Shown one piece after another: positions 46,959 through 58,071 of a DNA stretch of 64,000 bases. Within the stretch, counting starts at the first letter, position 1. Each line of letters starts with the position of its first letter. The notes below the pieces were generated by a model. The model did not search any database and was not told where the DNA came from. It saw nothing but the letters and a program-made list of their open reading frames with translations. Made by a program: the position numbers and the translations under genes. Where the stretch lies: the NCBI GenBank assembly GCA_024138025.1, contig JAMXBD010002802.1:97767-161766 (forward strand). Direction: 5' to 3'. The stretch is from Combretum micranthum (taxonomy: Eukaryota; Streptophyta; Magnoliopsida; Myrtales; Combretaceae).

Positions 46959-48140
46959 ATGGTGGAATACCGGCTACGGCTAAGGGTTTTATGTGAAGAC
47001 TTTGCATTGGTCCAGCGACCTAGGACAATAAAAGAGATGTATAACTATGGAAAGAGGGCCTTAGATACACAAGATGGATATCTGTGATAGATCAGTTAAG
47101 ATATGATCCAATAAGGAGAAGAAGATGGACAATCATGGAGACTATTTATACCCTAGAGAGGGTGATGGTAGAATATGCGGGAGAACCCATGTTAAGAGAA
47201 GCCACATTTATTCTTAAGAATGAAGGAAGTCCCACCCACCCAGACTTTGGGAATTGGCATGGTATAGGACCACTTTATGTACATGCCCGTGATGACCTGG
47301 ATGATCATAGAGATTGGAATCTGGCAGACATTAGAAATCACTTTGTGTGGCAAGCTAGATACCTCGATCTTATACCATTCCTGGGAGGAGCTCCAGCTCC
47401 ACAAGTAGGAAACGGGGGAGTACATCTGATTAATGCCCCAGTTGTTGAGGAAAATGAGGTGAATGAAGGAAACAATGAGGGAGGAGAAAATAATGTGGAA
47501 GAATCTGAGGAGGAGGAAGACCCAGAAGAGGACCCAAATTGGATGGAAGAAGAAATACCTAGATCCCCTACCCCTCCAGTCATGGCTCCAGAACAACCCA
47601 ACCCACTACCGAACCAGTTTATGGGATTTCAATAGGGATCTGGACATACCCGATAGTGGGAGGGTAGAACCAGAATTCGACCCCACCGTATGGAAAGATA
47701 TATACCCAGTAGGCGAGCAGCCCCCTGAGGTTGAGGTCATAGCCCCTGAGCCGGTAGCTCCAGAACCTGTGGAGAGAATGAATGAAGCTGACCCTTGGAT
47801 AGGTGAATTCAGGGAAAGATGGAGTAGGATGTGGGAAGAAGCTGGAAGAGAAGCAGAAAGAGAGATGGGAATTAGGAATGAATCCAATGATAGAGTTGAT
47901 AGGGAGGAAACAAATCAAGTAGGAGATCAAGAAGTGAGAGAAGAAGAAGCGGAAGAGGAAGAAGAAGAGGAAGAGGAAGAGGAAGAGAGAGGAAGAGAGG
48001 AGGAACCAGAGCCTCTAGCCCGACCCGCTCAGAGAAGGAGATTGACGTAGGGCCTATTTGAGTCAGTTCATCCGAAAGGATGATGGGGATCTTCTAGTCG
48101 AGGACGACTCCCCAGTCCCTCATCAGACGACTCTGATTAG
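46959..48140 (+). pseudogene. ORF0, extra acidic ORF upstream of gag (Element 2)
   Basis: Homologue of the Element 1 ORF0 and the best evidence that it is a real gene. Shared blocks in the same order: M-V-E-Y-R-L-R-L-R, M-E-T-I-Y-T-L-E-R, E-A-T-F-I-L-K, I-G-P-L-Y-V, D-W-N-L-A-D, E-E-D-P-E-E-D-P-N-W, I-P-D-S-G-R-V-E-P-E-F-D-P, and a basic-to-acidic end with F-I-R-K-D-D and D-D-S-D before the stop (48138-48140). The region between is Glu-rich and variable in length, as in a disordered acidic domain. Frame changes are near 47060-47085, 47620-47630 and 48045. The frame is also open upstream of the ATG to the acceptor-like site at 46898, encoding E-T-R-E-R-A-R-N-F-T-K. No known domain recognised; function unknown. 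Confidence 0.75.
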
Positions 48141-48722
48141 TATAGGATGTAGTATCCCATAAGTCCAATAGTTTCTTTTGAATAGTAGGCAATGCGGGAT
48201 GCCAAATTGCCTTAGGATCTCTTTATGGTCTAGTATGTTGTTTTCCTTGTCTTTTCCTTCCATGTCCCTAGATGTTGTTAGGTAGACTTTATCGGTTAGT
48301 TTCGGAAGATTTGATTGTGTTGTCTAATTTTGTAAGCTTATTGAAAAACAACTCTTGTACAGCACATCAATGAAGTATTATGTTGATTCCAAGAATGAAG
48401 TTTCACAAACATCATACTTTTGCATTAGCAGTAGGCTACATTCATTATACTTAATTGCATAAACATATTCTCATTCATATCATCATTGATTCAGAAATTC
48501 TTTGTTATTATGATTTCTTGATTTGGAATTCCTTCGATTGCTATGATTTCTTTACTCTAAGAGCCTTTTTGTGAACGACTTGGAGCTTTAAATTTTCTTT
48601 GAGCCTTTTTATGAGTTCTATATTTCTCTAAATTATTCCTAGAATTTTCGAAAACTCTTTAGCCAACGTTTTATAAACCGCAAAACTCTAAAGAAGAAAT
48701 AAAACTTATTAAGACAATATGT
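48141..48722 (+). other. ORF0-gag spacer, Element 2
   Basis: AT-rich, no gene. Holds the conserved hairpin near its start and ends with tatgtaacag, just before the gag frame opens. Confidence 0.5.
48188..48211 (+). promoter_or_regulatory. Conserved hairpin after ORF0, Element 2
   Basis: ggcaat...attgcc arms of six bases around gcgggatgccaa. It is the same block as at 27206-27229 and lies about 48 bases after the ORF0 stop. Confidence 0.5.
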
Positions 48723-50121
48723 AACAGACGAAACCGGAGAAACCGAAACCGGGAGCAAGAACCACTCCCAAGTGAGGCTAGTAGTGCGAATCAACCAGAT
48801 CAACCCCAAGCTAGCATACCTGAAGCTGCTCAGCCTGACCCCCAGGCAGCTATGATGAATGCAATCGGGAATTTGACAAATATGTTTGCTGCATTCATCC
48901 AGAATCAAAACCAGAACCAACCCCAAAATCCCGAAACTAAGGGGTTCTGCATCTTTACCACCACCTCCACCACCCCCTCCATACAGGAGAATGCAAGAGG
49001 AGTTTCCCATGCCACCAGAGGAGCAATCATATAATGCTCGTTATCCACCCCCTCCACCACCAAGAGGTTACCAGAGGAGTTCCCTCCCTGATTTTATAAA
49101 GAGTAACCGCTACTTTGATGGGGCGTTTGGAAAGCCCGATGAGGCAAAAGATTGGTTGGCTCAGATTGAGCGCTCATTTGCAGCATACGAGACCCCACCA
49201 CATCTCCGATTGGAGTACGGCACATACATGTTAAGATATAATGCACGTGTATGGTGGGAATCGAAATGAAGGAGCTTGGCACCCCCAGTTAGCTGGGAGA
49301 CCTTTCGTAGAGAGTTCCTAGAGAATTATTTCCCCGCCAGCCTCCGAGTAAGGTACAGCACAGATTTCATGCATGTGTGACAAAGAGGCAGAACGATTGA
49401 GCAGTATGAAACAGAATTCAATCACCTACTGCAGTATGCTCCTGAGTCATAAAATAGTGAGGAGCTGCAGAAACAAGTATTCCTGGAAGGTCTCGATGAG
49501 GACCTAAGGATAAAGATACATGAATCTGGATTGTCGACCTACCTTGAGGTGATCGAAAAGGCCCGTTTGATTGAAGGGGCCAAGAAGAGAAAGTATGCTG
49601 AACCGGACAAAAGAGTGTTCGGAAAAAGGCACTTTGATGCCTCCAGCTCGAGCTACAGAGGAAAAGGTTCAAGCCCTACCACGGTATTAAGGATAATTCT
49701 GGTGGGAGGTTTAACCAAACCAAGTCCAACATTTCCTGCTGGAAGTGCAAGGGAGGCCACTACCCAAGGCAATGCCCCAGCTGAAGGACAAGTGTTTCTT
49801 TTGTGGCGAAGCAGGTCATCTGGTTTATGCTTGCCCAAAGAAGATGACTATAACCTGCTACCTTTGCAAGGAAAAGGGCCATGTAACCTCCGAGTGCCCT
49901 CAGAGGAAAAGTGGACTACCCGGCCTTACGGGAATCCAGGAAATGATAACACCCAAAGGTCCGGTAGCAGAAGTGGAAGCCGTGCAGCCTCGGCCATGCA
50001 TGGTATGCGGCTGTATAACTTTGAAGGCCAATGGATGATCGAGGATGATGAGGAGGAAGGCATGGAGCTGGCCGCGCTGGACCAAGACGGCGATGTGGAT
50101 GGCGGCCTGGTGACAGGTTAG
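48723..50121 (+). pseudogene. gag: Gag (Element 2), broken
   Basis: Opens N-R-R-N-R-R-N-R-N-R-E-Q with no in-frame ATG before it. The frame changes at a proline-rich stretch (P-P-P-P-P-P-Y-R-R, about 48950-48990), then D-F-I-K-S-N-R-Y-F-D-G and E-A-K-D-W-L-A-Q-I-E-R-S-F. In-frame stops lie at 49267 (after W-W-E-S-K), 49378 and 49450. Nucleocapsid carries three complete zinc knuckles in a row (C-W-K-C...H...C, C-F-F-C...H...C, C-Y-L-C...H...C, about 49740-49905), the first with one residue fewer than the usual spacing. The C-terminus is acidic and ends G-L-V-T-G before TAG at 50119-50121. Confidence 0.92.
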
Positions 50122-50279
50122 TAACAAGTTCCTTTTTAAGATAAAGTTCTTGTTTTCGTAGCAAGTTTTAAAAAGGAAATTTAAAACTGTGAAAGAGGAA
50201 AAGTTGAAATATGGAAACCCTGGAATAGATAGCTGTTGAGTGATTAGGACCAAGTAGTGATAAATGTTTATGGTAACAG
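50117..50279 (+). other. Putative gag/pro intron, Element 2 (163 nt)
   Basis: Inference. Donor ACAG/GTTAGTAAC (the first nine intron bases are identical in Element 1), acceptor TTTATGGTAACAG/GACGC. Joining gives V-T-G-R-I-G-V-N-G in one frame from gag to protease. Note that gtgacagg and gtaacagg repeat at the two ends, so an ATG at 50264 could instead start pol as M-F-M-V-T-G. Confidence 0.45.
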
Positions 50280-53200
50280 GACGCATAGGAGTAAATGGGA
50301 ATGAAGCTTATGTGTTGTTTGATACGGGAGCCACCCACTCCTTTATCACTACCAGCTTGGCTAAGCGGCTTGGTCTACCCATAGCCATGACAACCACAAC
50401 CTTAAGGATTAAGACACCCACAGGTAGTGTTGTGTCGACTCGAGAGATAATAAAGGATTGTTTGCTAGAAATCCAAGGACACATCTCACAAGTGATTTGA
50501 TAGTCTTGGAGATGAGTAAATATGAAGTTATCCTTGGGATGAATTGGCTAAGTAAGGTTAAAGCCATTGTGGACTGTCAAGAAGATGATAAGTTTTGATG
50601 ACCACAGGAAGGAGAGAGTAGACTTCCTTGGAGAGATCATGGTGCGAAGAGATTTGGTTTAAGCTCCTTCGAGCTAATGATGGAAGATGAGGAAATTGTG
50701 CCAATAGAAGATGCCTGGATTAGAGAGGAAGAGAGAGAAAAGAGACATACCCGTGGTGAATGAGTTTGAGATGTATTTCCTGAAGTCTTACCCGGTTTAC
50801 CACCAAAAAGAGAGATTGATTTTGAAATCACTCTAGCTCCAGGTACAGAGCCGATATCAAAGGCACCATACCGGATGGCTCCGGTGGAATTGAAGGAATT
50901 AAAGACCCAATTACAGGAGCTTTGGATCAAGGATTCGTAAGACCCAGCGTGTCGCCATGGGGCGCACCGGTGTTGTTTGTAAAGAAGAAGGACGGGTCTA
51001 TGAGATTATGTATCGATTATCGGGAGTTGAATAAAGTCACCATCAAAAATCGATACCCCCTTCCAAGAATCGACGACCTCTTTGATCAGCTCCAAGGGGC
51101 AAGTGTGTTCTCGCGCATTGATTTGCGCTCGGTTATCACCATTGAGAATAAAGCCGGAAGATGTGCCTAAGACAGCCTTTCGCACACGGTACGGGCACTA
51201 TGAGTTCTTAGTGATGCCGTTTGGATTAACTAATGCACCTGCTGCATTTATGGACCTCATGAACCGAGTATACAAACCGCTCTTGGATAAATGTGTAATT
51301 GTGTTCATAGACGACATCCTAATCTATTCAAAGACCAGAGAACAACATGAGGAGCATCTAAGAATGGCGTTACAAACTTGAGAGAAAATAAGTTGTACGC
51401 CAAGCTATCCAAGTGTGATTTTTGGTTGGATAGAATATCTTTTCTTGGACATGTAGTGACGGGAGAAGGAATATCAGTAGACCCAGAAAAGATCAAAGCT
51501 GTAGTGGATTGGAAACAGCCCGAAACGGTAACCGAAGTGAGAAGCTTCTAGGTTTGGCTGGTTATTACCGCAAGTTTGTAAAGGATTTCTCAAGATTGCC
51601 AAACCTTGACTCAACTGACGCAAAAGAATGAGAAATTCGAATGGACAGATAAGAGGGAGCAAAGTTTCCAAGAGTTGAAACGGCGCTTAGTATCAGCTCC
51701 AATTTTGGTATTGCCCGATCCCGAAAACCTTACACAGTGCATAGCGACGCCTCTAGGAATGGCCTCGGTTGTGTACTGATGCAAAGGGAAAGTCATTGCC
51801 TATGCCTCCAGGCAATTAAGGCCTCATGAGCAGAACTATCCCACACATGATTTGGAATTGGCCGCTGTGGTTTTTGCCTTGAAGTTATGGAGACATTATT
51901 TGTATGGGCAAAGATGTGAAGTGTACACAGATCACAAGAGTCTCAAGTATTTGTTCACACAAAAGGAGTTAAATATGAGGCAGAGAAGGTGGTTGGAACT
52001 CATCAAGGACTATGATTTGGGAATAAATTACTGCCCGGGAAAGGTAAATGCTGTGGCTGACGCCTTGAGCAGAAAGAATTATGGAGAAGTGGCAAGCCTA
52101 ATCACAGAACAAAAAGAGCTGATAAAGGAATTCGAAAGGTTGAGAATTGAATTCATAGGGCAAGACGTCGAAGTGGAGATAGCAAATTTGGTTATGGAAC
52201 CCACTTTGATCGACAGGATTAAGAAGCCCAAAGATATGATGAGGCGATAAGAAGGATCAAAGAAGAAGTACTCAAAGGGAAGTATATGACTTTACCCTGG
52301 ATGATGAAGAAGTGGTTAGAATGAAAGGAAGATTGTGTGTACCGGAAGATGAGGAATTGAGAAAAGAGATCATGAGCGAGCTCACAACTCCGGTTACAGG
52401 TGCATCCGGGAGGTACAAAGATGTATCAGGACATAAAAAGCCACTATTGGTGGAATGGATTGAAGAGGGATGTGGCAGATTTGTTATGAAGTGCCGTGTG
52501 TCAGCAAGTCAAAGTGGACATCAACGGCCAGGTGGATTATTAAAGCCACTACCTATCCCGAATGGAAGTGGGATCAAATTTCAATGGACTTTGTGTGTGG
52601 ATTCCCGAGGACATCCACTGGATGTGATGCGGTCTGGGTTATAGTGGATCGTTTGACAAAGTCAGCACACTTCCTACCAATTAATATGACCTATTCATTG
52701 GACAAATTGGCTAGGATTACATCAAGGAGATTGTGCGACTCATGGTATCCAGGGATATTTCTGATCGGGATCCAAGGTTTGTTTCAAAGTTCTGGATGAG
52801 CCTACAAAAGAGCCTAGGCACCAAGTTGCATTTCAGTACTGCCTACCATCCTCAGACAGATGGACAGTCTGAGCGAACCATTCAGACCTTGGAGGACATG
52901 TTAAGGGCTTGCATATTGGAATTCAAAGGAAGTTGGGATAATCATATACCCCTAATGAGTTTGCCTATAACAATAGCTACCACTCAACCATTCAGATGCC
53001 ACCATACGAACCATACGAAGCCCTATATGGACGGCGTTGTAGGTCCCCTCTGTTTTGGGATGATGTGGAAAAGCTAGCTATTGGTCCTGAATTGGTTCAA
53101 GAAGCAGCTGATAAAGTCCGGGTTATTCAACAGAAAATGAAAGAGGCTCAAGACAGACAAAGAGTTGGGCTGATCTGAAGAGAAGAGACTGGAATTTCAA

Positions 53201-53640
53201 GTAGGCGATCATGTCTATTTGAAGATAAACCCAATCAAGAGCATAAAGAGATGCGGGCTCAAGGGAAATTAAGCCCAAGGTATATTGGACCTTTTGAGAT
53301 CTTGGAAAGAGTGGGAGATTTGGCCTATCGGCTAGCCTTGCCGCCGAATTTGTCGGGAGTTCATAATGTGTTCCACGTATCAGTGTTAAGGAAGTATGTA
53401 CCTGACCCTGAGCGGATAGTGGAGTTGGAACCGATTCGGTTAAAGGAAAATCTCACCTACGAAGCACCCAGTAGAAATCTTGGATAAGAAGACTCAGAAG
53501 CTTCGGAACAAAGAGATTAGATATGTTAAAGTATTGTGGAGAAACCACACTTCTGAGGAAGCGACTTGGGAAGCCGAAGAGGAAATCCGAAGGAAATACC
53601 CGAGTTGTTTGAGAATCAAGGTACGTCAGTTCAGTTTTGA
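50280..53640 (+). pseudogene. pol: Pol (Element 2), frameshifted
   Basis: Uninterrupted by other elements but full of frame changes. Order: protease ([12 protein letters not shown] at 50321), reverse transcriptase ([13 protein letters not shown]; catalytic F-I-D-D at 51304-51315), RNase H ([26 protein letters not shown] intact here, unlike Element 1). Integrase follows (M-D-F-V-C-G-F-P, S-D-R-D-P-R-F, T-D-G-Q-S-E-R), then the GPY/F-type module (G-P-F-E-I-L-E-R-V-G) and chromodomain-like end (V-K-V-L-W-R-N-H, E-E-A-T-W-E). Compared with Element 1, most breaks are losses of one base in a short run (for example near 50480, 50590, 50930, 51140, 51380, 51550, 51600, 51730, 52230, 52410). Two sites near 53000 carry a short duplication (ccatacgaa twice). 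Confidence 0.95.
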
Positions 53641-53656
53641 GGACAAAACTCTTTTT

Positions 53657-53669
53657 AAGGTGGGTAGGT
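53657..53669 (+). other. Element 2 polypurine tract
   Basis: aaggtgggtaggt immediately before the 3' LTR. One interruption (t) compared with Element 1's gaggtggggaggt. Confidence 0.7.
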
Positions 53670-56600
53670 TGTAAACCCCGGTTTTTCAAGTAGCTAAGAT
53701 AACCCTAGAACCGGAAACCAAAACCCTAAACCGGAATAGCTCAAGCCTGGAGTGAGAACTAGGAACCCTAATTCCGGCTTTTCCTCGGTTTCCAATTAAT
53801 AAACTTTTCTAAGAAAATTTACTTTTGATTATATTCTTGAATATATTTCAAACTAAGAAAATATCTGATTTTAAGAAAATTTCAATTCCGGGTCATCCCG
53901 AGACCCATTATAGAAAAACGTGCCCCGGAACTAGAATTTCAAAAATATACTTATGAGTACTCATTAGAACCGAAATAAAATAAGGATTTCAAAAATATAT
54001 TTTTCATAATTTTCGGTTTATGAAAAATACAGTTATAGCCTTTTTATTCGTATTTCATTACTACCGGAAATTAAATTGTCTTGTCAACTATTCATTACTA
54101 TTCATAAAGTACACTACCTAGTCTACCTATTAGCCTACCCTACAAATCTAACTCTTACCATCAATCACATCTCTTCCATTCTTCCATAACTTTTGTCACT
54201 TCACTTCATTCACTTATGACAATGATGCAATCAAATCAAGTTAAATCAAGATGAAACAAAAAAACTTCCCCCCCCTTTAAGCTCAAAACCGGCGCTACAT
54301 GGCCCCCCCTCCCCTTGTCCATTTCAAAAATCTCCACTTTTTAACCTAATTCACCTATATAAACTAACTTTCTCTCTCTCCTCATTCTTTCATTCCTCCA
54401 CTTTTACAAAGTGCAAAAAGCTCCTTAATCCTCTCTTTTTCCCTTGTGGCCGAAACTTTGAGCCCCTCACACATCCACACAACTTCTATTTTTCTCTTCT
54501 ATCTTCCATCCACTTCAAGTAAGTTATGATCCACTACTTCCAACTCATGAAACCTTGTTATGGCTAGTGATTTTTGGTTATCTCAACTCCATGTTCCCAT
54601 GATCTTGTAGTAGGAACAATGAGATACAAAACAAAAATCCCGAACCATTACAATGGTAGATCTATCTTTTAAAGGAGTTTCCATACCAAAAGCTTTACTT
54701 TTATCCATCAAAAAGTCTTTTAAACAAAGGATCTTTTATAAAAATATGGTTTTTATGTTTTTAAAACTCATTTAAGCTTTTGATAAAGTAGATCCATCAT
54801 CTTGTTACTCATGATCATGTAGGCATTTATAGTTTCATTATTATTTTGTTCATATGTGCATAAATAGTCTTTAACACTTTTGTCTTTAGTAAATGACTTT
54901 CTAGTATATAGATCTATAATAGATGGGTCCATGAAGTCAAAAAGAAAAGTACTTTACAAGAAAAAGACTTTTGAAAATTCGGATGACTTTGAAAACCAAG
55001 GTCAAAAACACTTTTAACAACTTCTAAACATATATTTTATAAGAGAAATAAAGCCTATGGGTAATGTTTAGTAGTATTTTTCATGAGTCTAAAGGAGTTT
55101 TTACTAAAGAAAATGTTGGAAACAAGAAATGAAGTCCATAGGAGTTTTGAGTTAAAAGTTATGAAAACCAAATTCGTAATAATGGATGTAGGGTTAGAAA
55201 ACACTATTTTTCCAACTTCAAAAATGATATTTTCTTAAATAAATGAAGTCCTTAGGATATAGGTATAATAGATACTTAAAGTTTCAAGTATAAAATATAT
55301 TTTTCCTAAAGGAATCAACTTGAAAATGGACTTGTGTAAATTCGGATTTTTGGAAACCCCATAGTAAAAGACCCACTTAAAAGTTTATAAATGTAGATTT
55401 TATTAAAGAAATAAAGGCCTTAGGATATAACTAATATAAGGATCAAAATTTCTTTAAATAAAGTAGAGTTTTTCTAAAGAAAATCCATGTAAAATGTGAT
55501 GTGGTCAAATGTAGTAAACTCACTTACTAAACATTGAGAGGAAATGGTTTCTAAGGAAAGTTTGTTTTCTAAAAATCGTTAAATCTAAAAGTTATAAGAA
55601 CATAGACTCCTTAAGGTTCACATCATGACATTCATGATAGGGAAAATCATTTCCATTGCATTTAGCATCATATTACACTTAGGAATCTCAAATGCATTCA
55701 TGAAAACCGCATTTTTGGAATCAAACCCGCTGTACAGATCTGATCCCTCAATTCCGAGCTTAGATATTTTCAAAACTTGATTTAAACTTCATATTTGGAA
55801 AGCTCTTCCGAAGTAGATAGGAATCGGTATATAATTTGCGAAATTCCGACTTAAAACGACCAAGTTATGGCCATTTTAAAACGGAACTTCGGAAATGACG
55901 CGAATTCCGATTTCACTAAGTTTCCTTAGAGTTTTAGTGTCCTAAGTTGATAGAATACTTATTAGGGTAATTTCTTATATGAATAGGTGAACCCGTGGAC
56001 GGTGACGAGTTACCTCGGATTATTACTACTAGAAGACCGGAGTACCGATGGCGGAGTGAGTTTTTCTTCCCAATTCATTTATTGTATGTGCTTGTAAAGT
56101 AGTGCACTAGAATGTAGGTCAATTGAATGGAATATGAATAATGGGGATTATTGGGAAATTATATGATTGTTGATGATGTGAGAAACAAATTAAGAATATC
56201 GAAACCGGGTGATAAACTTTGATTGTATAGTTAGCTATGATGGATTGTCTGATAAATTGATTGATCGCCTAAGTAAATTGGCTTAATCAACTACTTGAGT
56301 AAATGATAAATTGACATGTGCATATCACAAGGGGATGGAGCATGAGCATTTGTAGGTTAGTCGTGAACCATAAACGACATCGAATAATCGTAGGTTAGTC
56401 GTGAACCATAAACGACATCGAATAATCGTAGGTTAGTCGTGAACCATAAACGACATCGAATAATCGTAGGTTAGTCGTGAACCATAAACGACATCGATAA
56501 TCGTAGGTTAGCCGTGATCCATAAACGGGATATTGTTAGTACCGCAGGATTCGTTAATCTGCTAACCCGGGATGGAGGGCGCAATTCCATCCACATATGA

Positions 56601-57126
56601 TTTCCGGTTGGTCATATGTATGTTGAACTCATGTGTTTGATGCATACACTTGCTTGATTAATAACTTGATTGTATTGTTGTGACATAAATGTTTTTGTGG
56701 GAGATTACACTCACTAAGCTAGTTAGCTTACGTCCCTACAGTCCGTTCCTTTTGCAGCTTACACACTTATGCTTAGGCGAAGAGAGACCCGGCTGAACAG
56801 GTACCGAAGCTAGGAGTTTTCCCTAGAAGTTGTAATTTGTATTAGACTTCCATAGAAAACTTCTAAGACTTGGATGACTGTAATGGACCGTTAAATATTC
56901 TTTTGGGGGAATGCCCCTTAGAATTTGTATTTTTTATGTTCATGAATTATATCCTATTGCCCATGCATGCCAAATTAAGCTTTTATCTCCATTCAGACTT
57001 GTACTCTATTGTGTAAAGCTACGCCTTACATCTATATGAGAATCTCGAAAGACTAAGGTGGTAATTCGGGAATCTTATATGGCATGTGGCGGACTGTTAC
57101 GTTTAGGGTACCCTATGGGCGTGACA
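53670..57126 (+). repeat. Element 2 3' LTR (family C)
   Basis: 3457 bp, TGTAAACCCCGG to GGGCGTGACA. Pairs with 43375-46772. The terminal GGGG of the 5' copy is GGG here. Confidence 0.97.
56352..56535 (+). repeat. LTR minisatellite, Element 2 3' LTR
   Basis: Four copies of the 38-bp unit (core gtaggttagtcgtgaacca, taaacgacatcgaataatc), starting at 56352, 56390, 56428 and 56466, plus a variant last copy with gccgtgatcc. Confidence 0.9.
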
Positions 57127-57131
57127 ATATG

Positions 57132-58066
57132 GGAATTATATATGTTATCTACTGCTGATATGTGATATGGAACTTAATGAATATCGAAACCGGGTGTTAA
57201 GCTGTTGACTAATTAGCTAGTAATTTATGATGAATGTCTGCGAATACTTGTTGGTCACCTAAAAGAATTAAATTAATGAATATTCGACTTCAATTGTGAA
57301 TTGAATTCATTCATTTCACGATGGGGATGGAGCATTCGCATTTGGTTGGTTTTCCGTGATCCATAAAACGAATATGTTGGTTAATCGTGATCCATAAAAC
57401 GAATTTGTTGGTTAATCATGATCCATAAAACGAAATATTGTTAGTTGACCGTGAGCTTAAACGGCATCGTATCGCAGGATTCGTTTAATCTGCTAACCCG
57501 GGATGGAGGCGCAAGTCCATCCACATATGATTCCGGTTGGTCATATGTTTGTTGATCATATTTGTTTGATGCATACACTTGCTTGAATAATCACTCACTT
57601 GAATGGTTGTATTTAATTGTGTTATGGAAGTTATTACTCACTAAGCTAGTTAGCTTACGCCCCCATAGTTTTTATCTATTGTAGCACGAGTTTATATGGC
57701 TTAGGCCGAGGCAAGCCACAGCACAGGTACCGGAGATAGGAGTTTCCCATAGAAGTTTAATCCATTCTTTTTGTATAGACTTCCATTGGAAACTAAGGAC
57801 TATGGATGACTATAATGGACTTGTTATTATTTTGCGGGGGAATGCCCCTTAGATTTTGTAAACTATAATTATGCGTTTTGATTTATTATCTATGGCTAAT
57901 GAATGCCACATTAAACTGTTTAACTCCATTTGTTGAAGTATTCTATTGCTGTAAAGGAACGCTTTACATCTACTTAAGACTCCCGAAGGGCTCGGGTAGG
58001 GAACTCGAGAGTCTTATTTAGTATGTGGCGGGCTGTTACGTTTAGGATACCCTATGGGGCGTGACA
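57132..58066 (+). repeat. Element 1 3' LTR, second part
   Basis: Last 935 bp of the LTR, matching 24951-25883 and ending GGGGCGTGACA, followed by the catgc duplication. Contains the 31-bp minisatellite (about 57348-57440). Confidence 0.95.
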
Positions 58067-58071
58067 CATGC

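Larger units (their letters stand above)
43375..57126 (+). mobile_element. Element 2: Tekay-like chromovirus (13.75 kb)
   Basis: Complete element with two LTRs of 3398 and 3457 bp, Met-tRNA primer site, ORF0, gag, pol and polypurine tract, flanked by perfect duplications atatg (43370-43374 and 57127-57131). It sits inside Element 1's 3' LTR, so it is the youngest large insertion here. Same lineage and gene order as Element 1 but a distinct LTR subfamily (C). The coding region has more than a dozen frame changes, mostly single-base losses. Confidence 0.97.
22466..58066 (+). mobile_element. Element 1: Tekay-like chromovirus with nested insertions
   Basis: A complete LTR retrotransposon flanked by perfect 5-bp duplications catgc (22461-22465 and 58067-58071), inserted in element F. 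Removing three later insertions (30010-33448, 34707-39527, 43375-57126 with their duplications) leaves about 13.6 kb. Order: 5' LTR, Met-tRNA primer site, ORF0, hairpin, gag, putative intron, protease, reverse transcriptase, RNase H, integrase, chromodomain, polypurine tract, 3' LTR. The two LTRs (3418 and about 3432 bp) are very similar, so insertion was recent relative to element F. Pol is interrupted twice, so the copy is dead. Confidence 0.95.

Noticed and set aside
56352..56535. CRISPR-like array (38-bp repeats)
   Set aside because: Units are directly tandem with no spacers, lie inside a plant LTR, and no cas genes exist.
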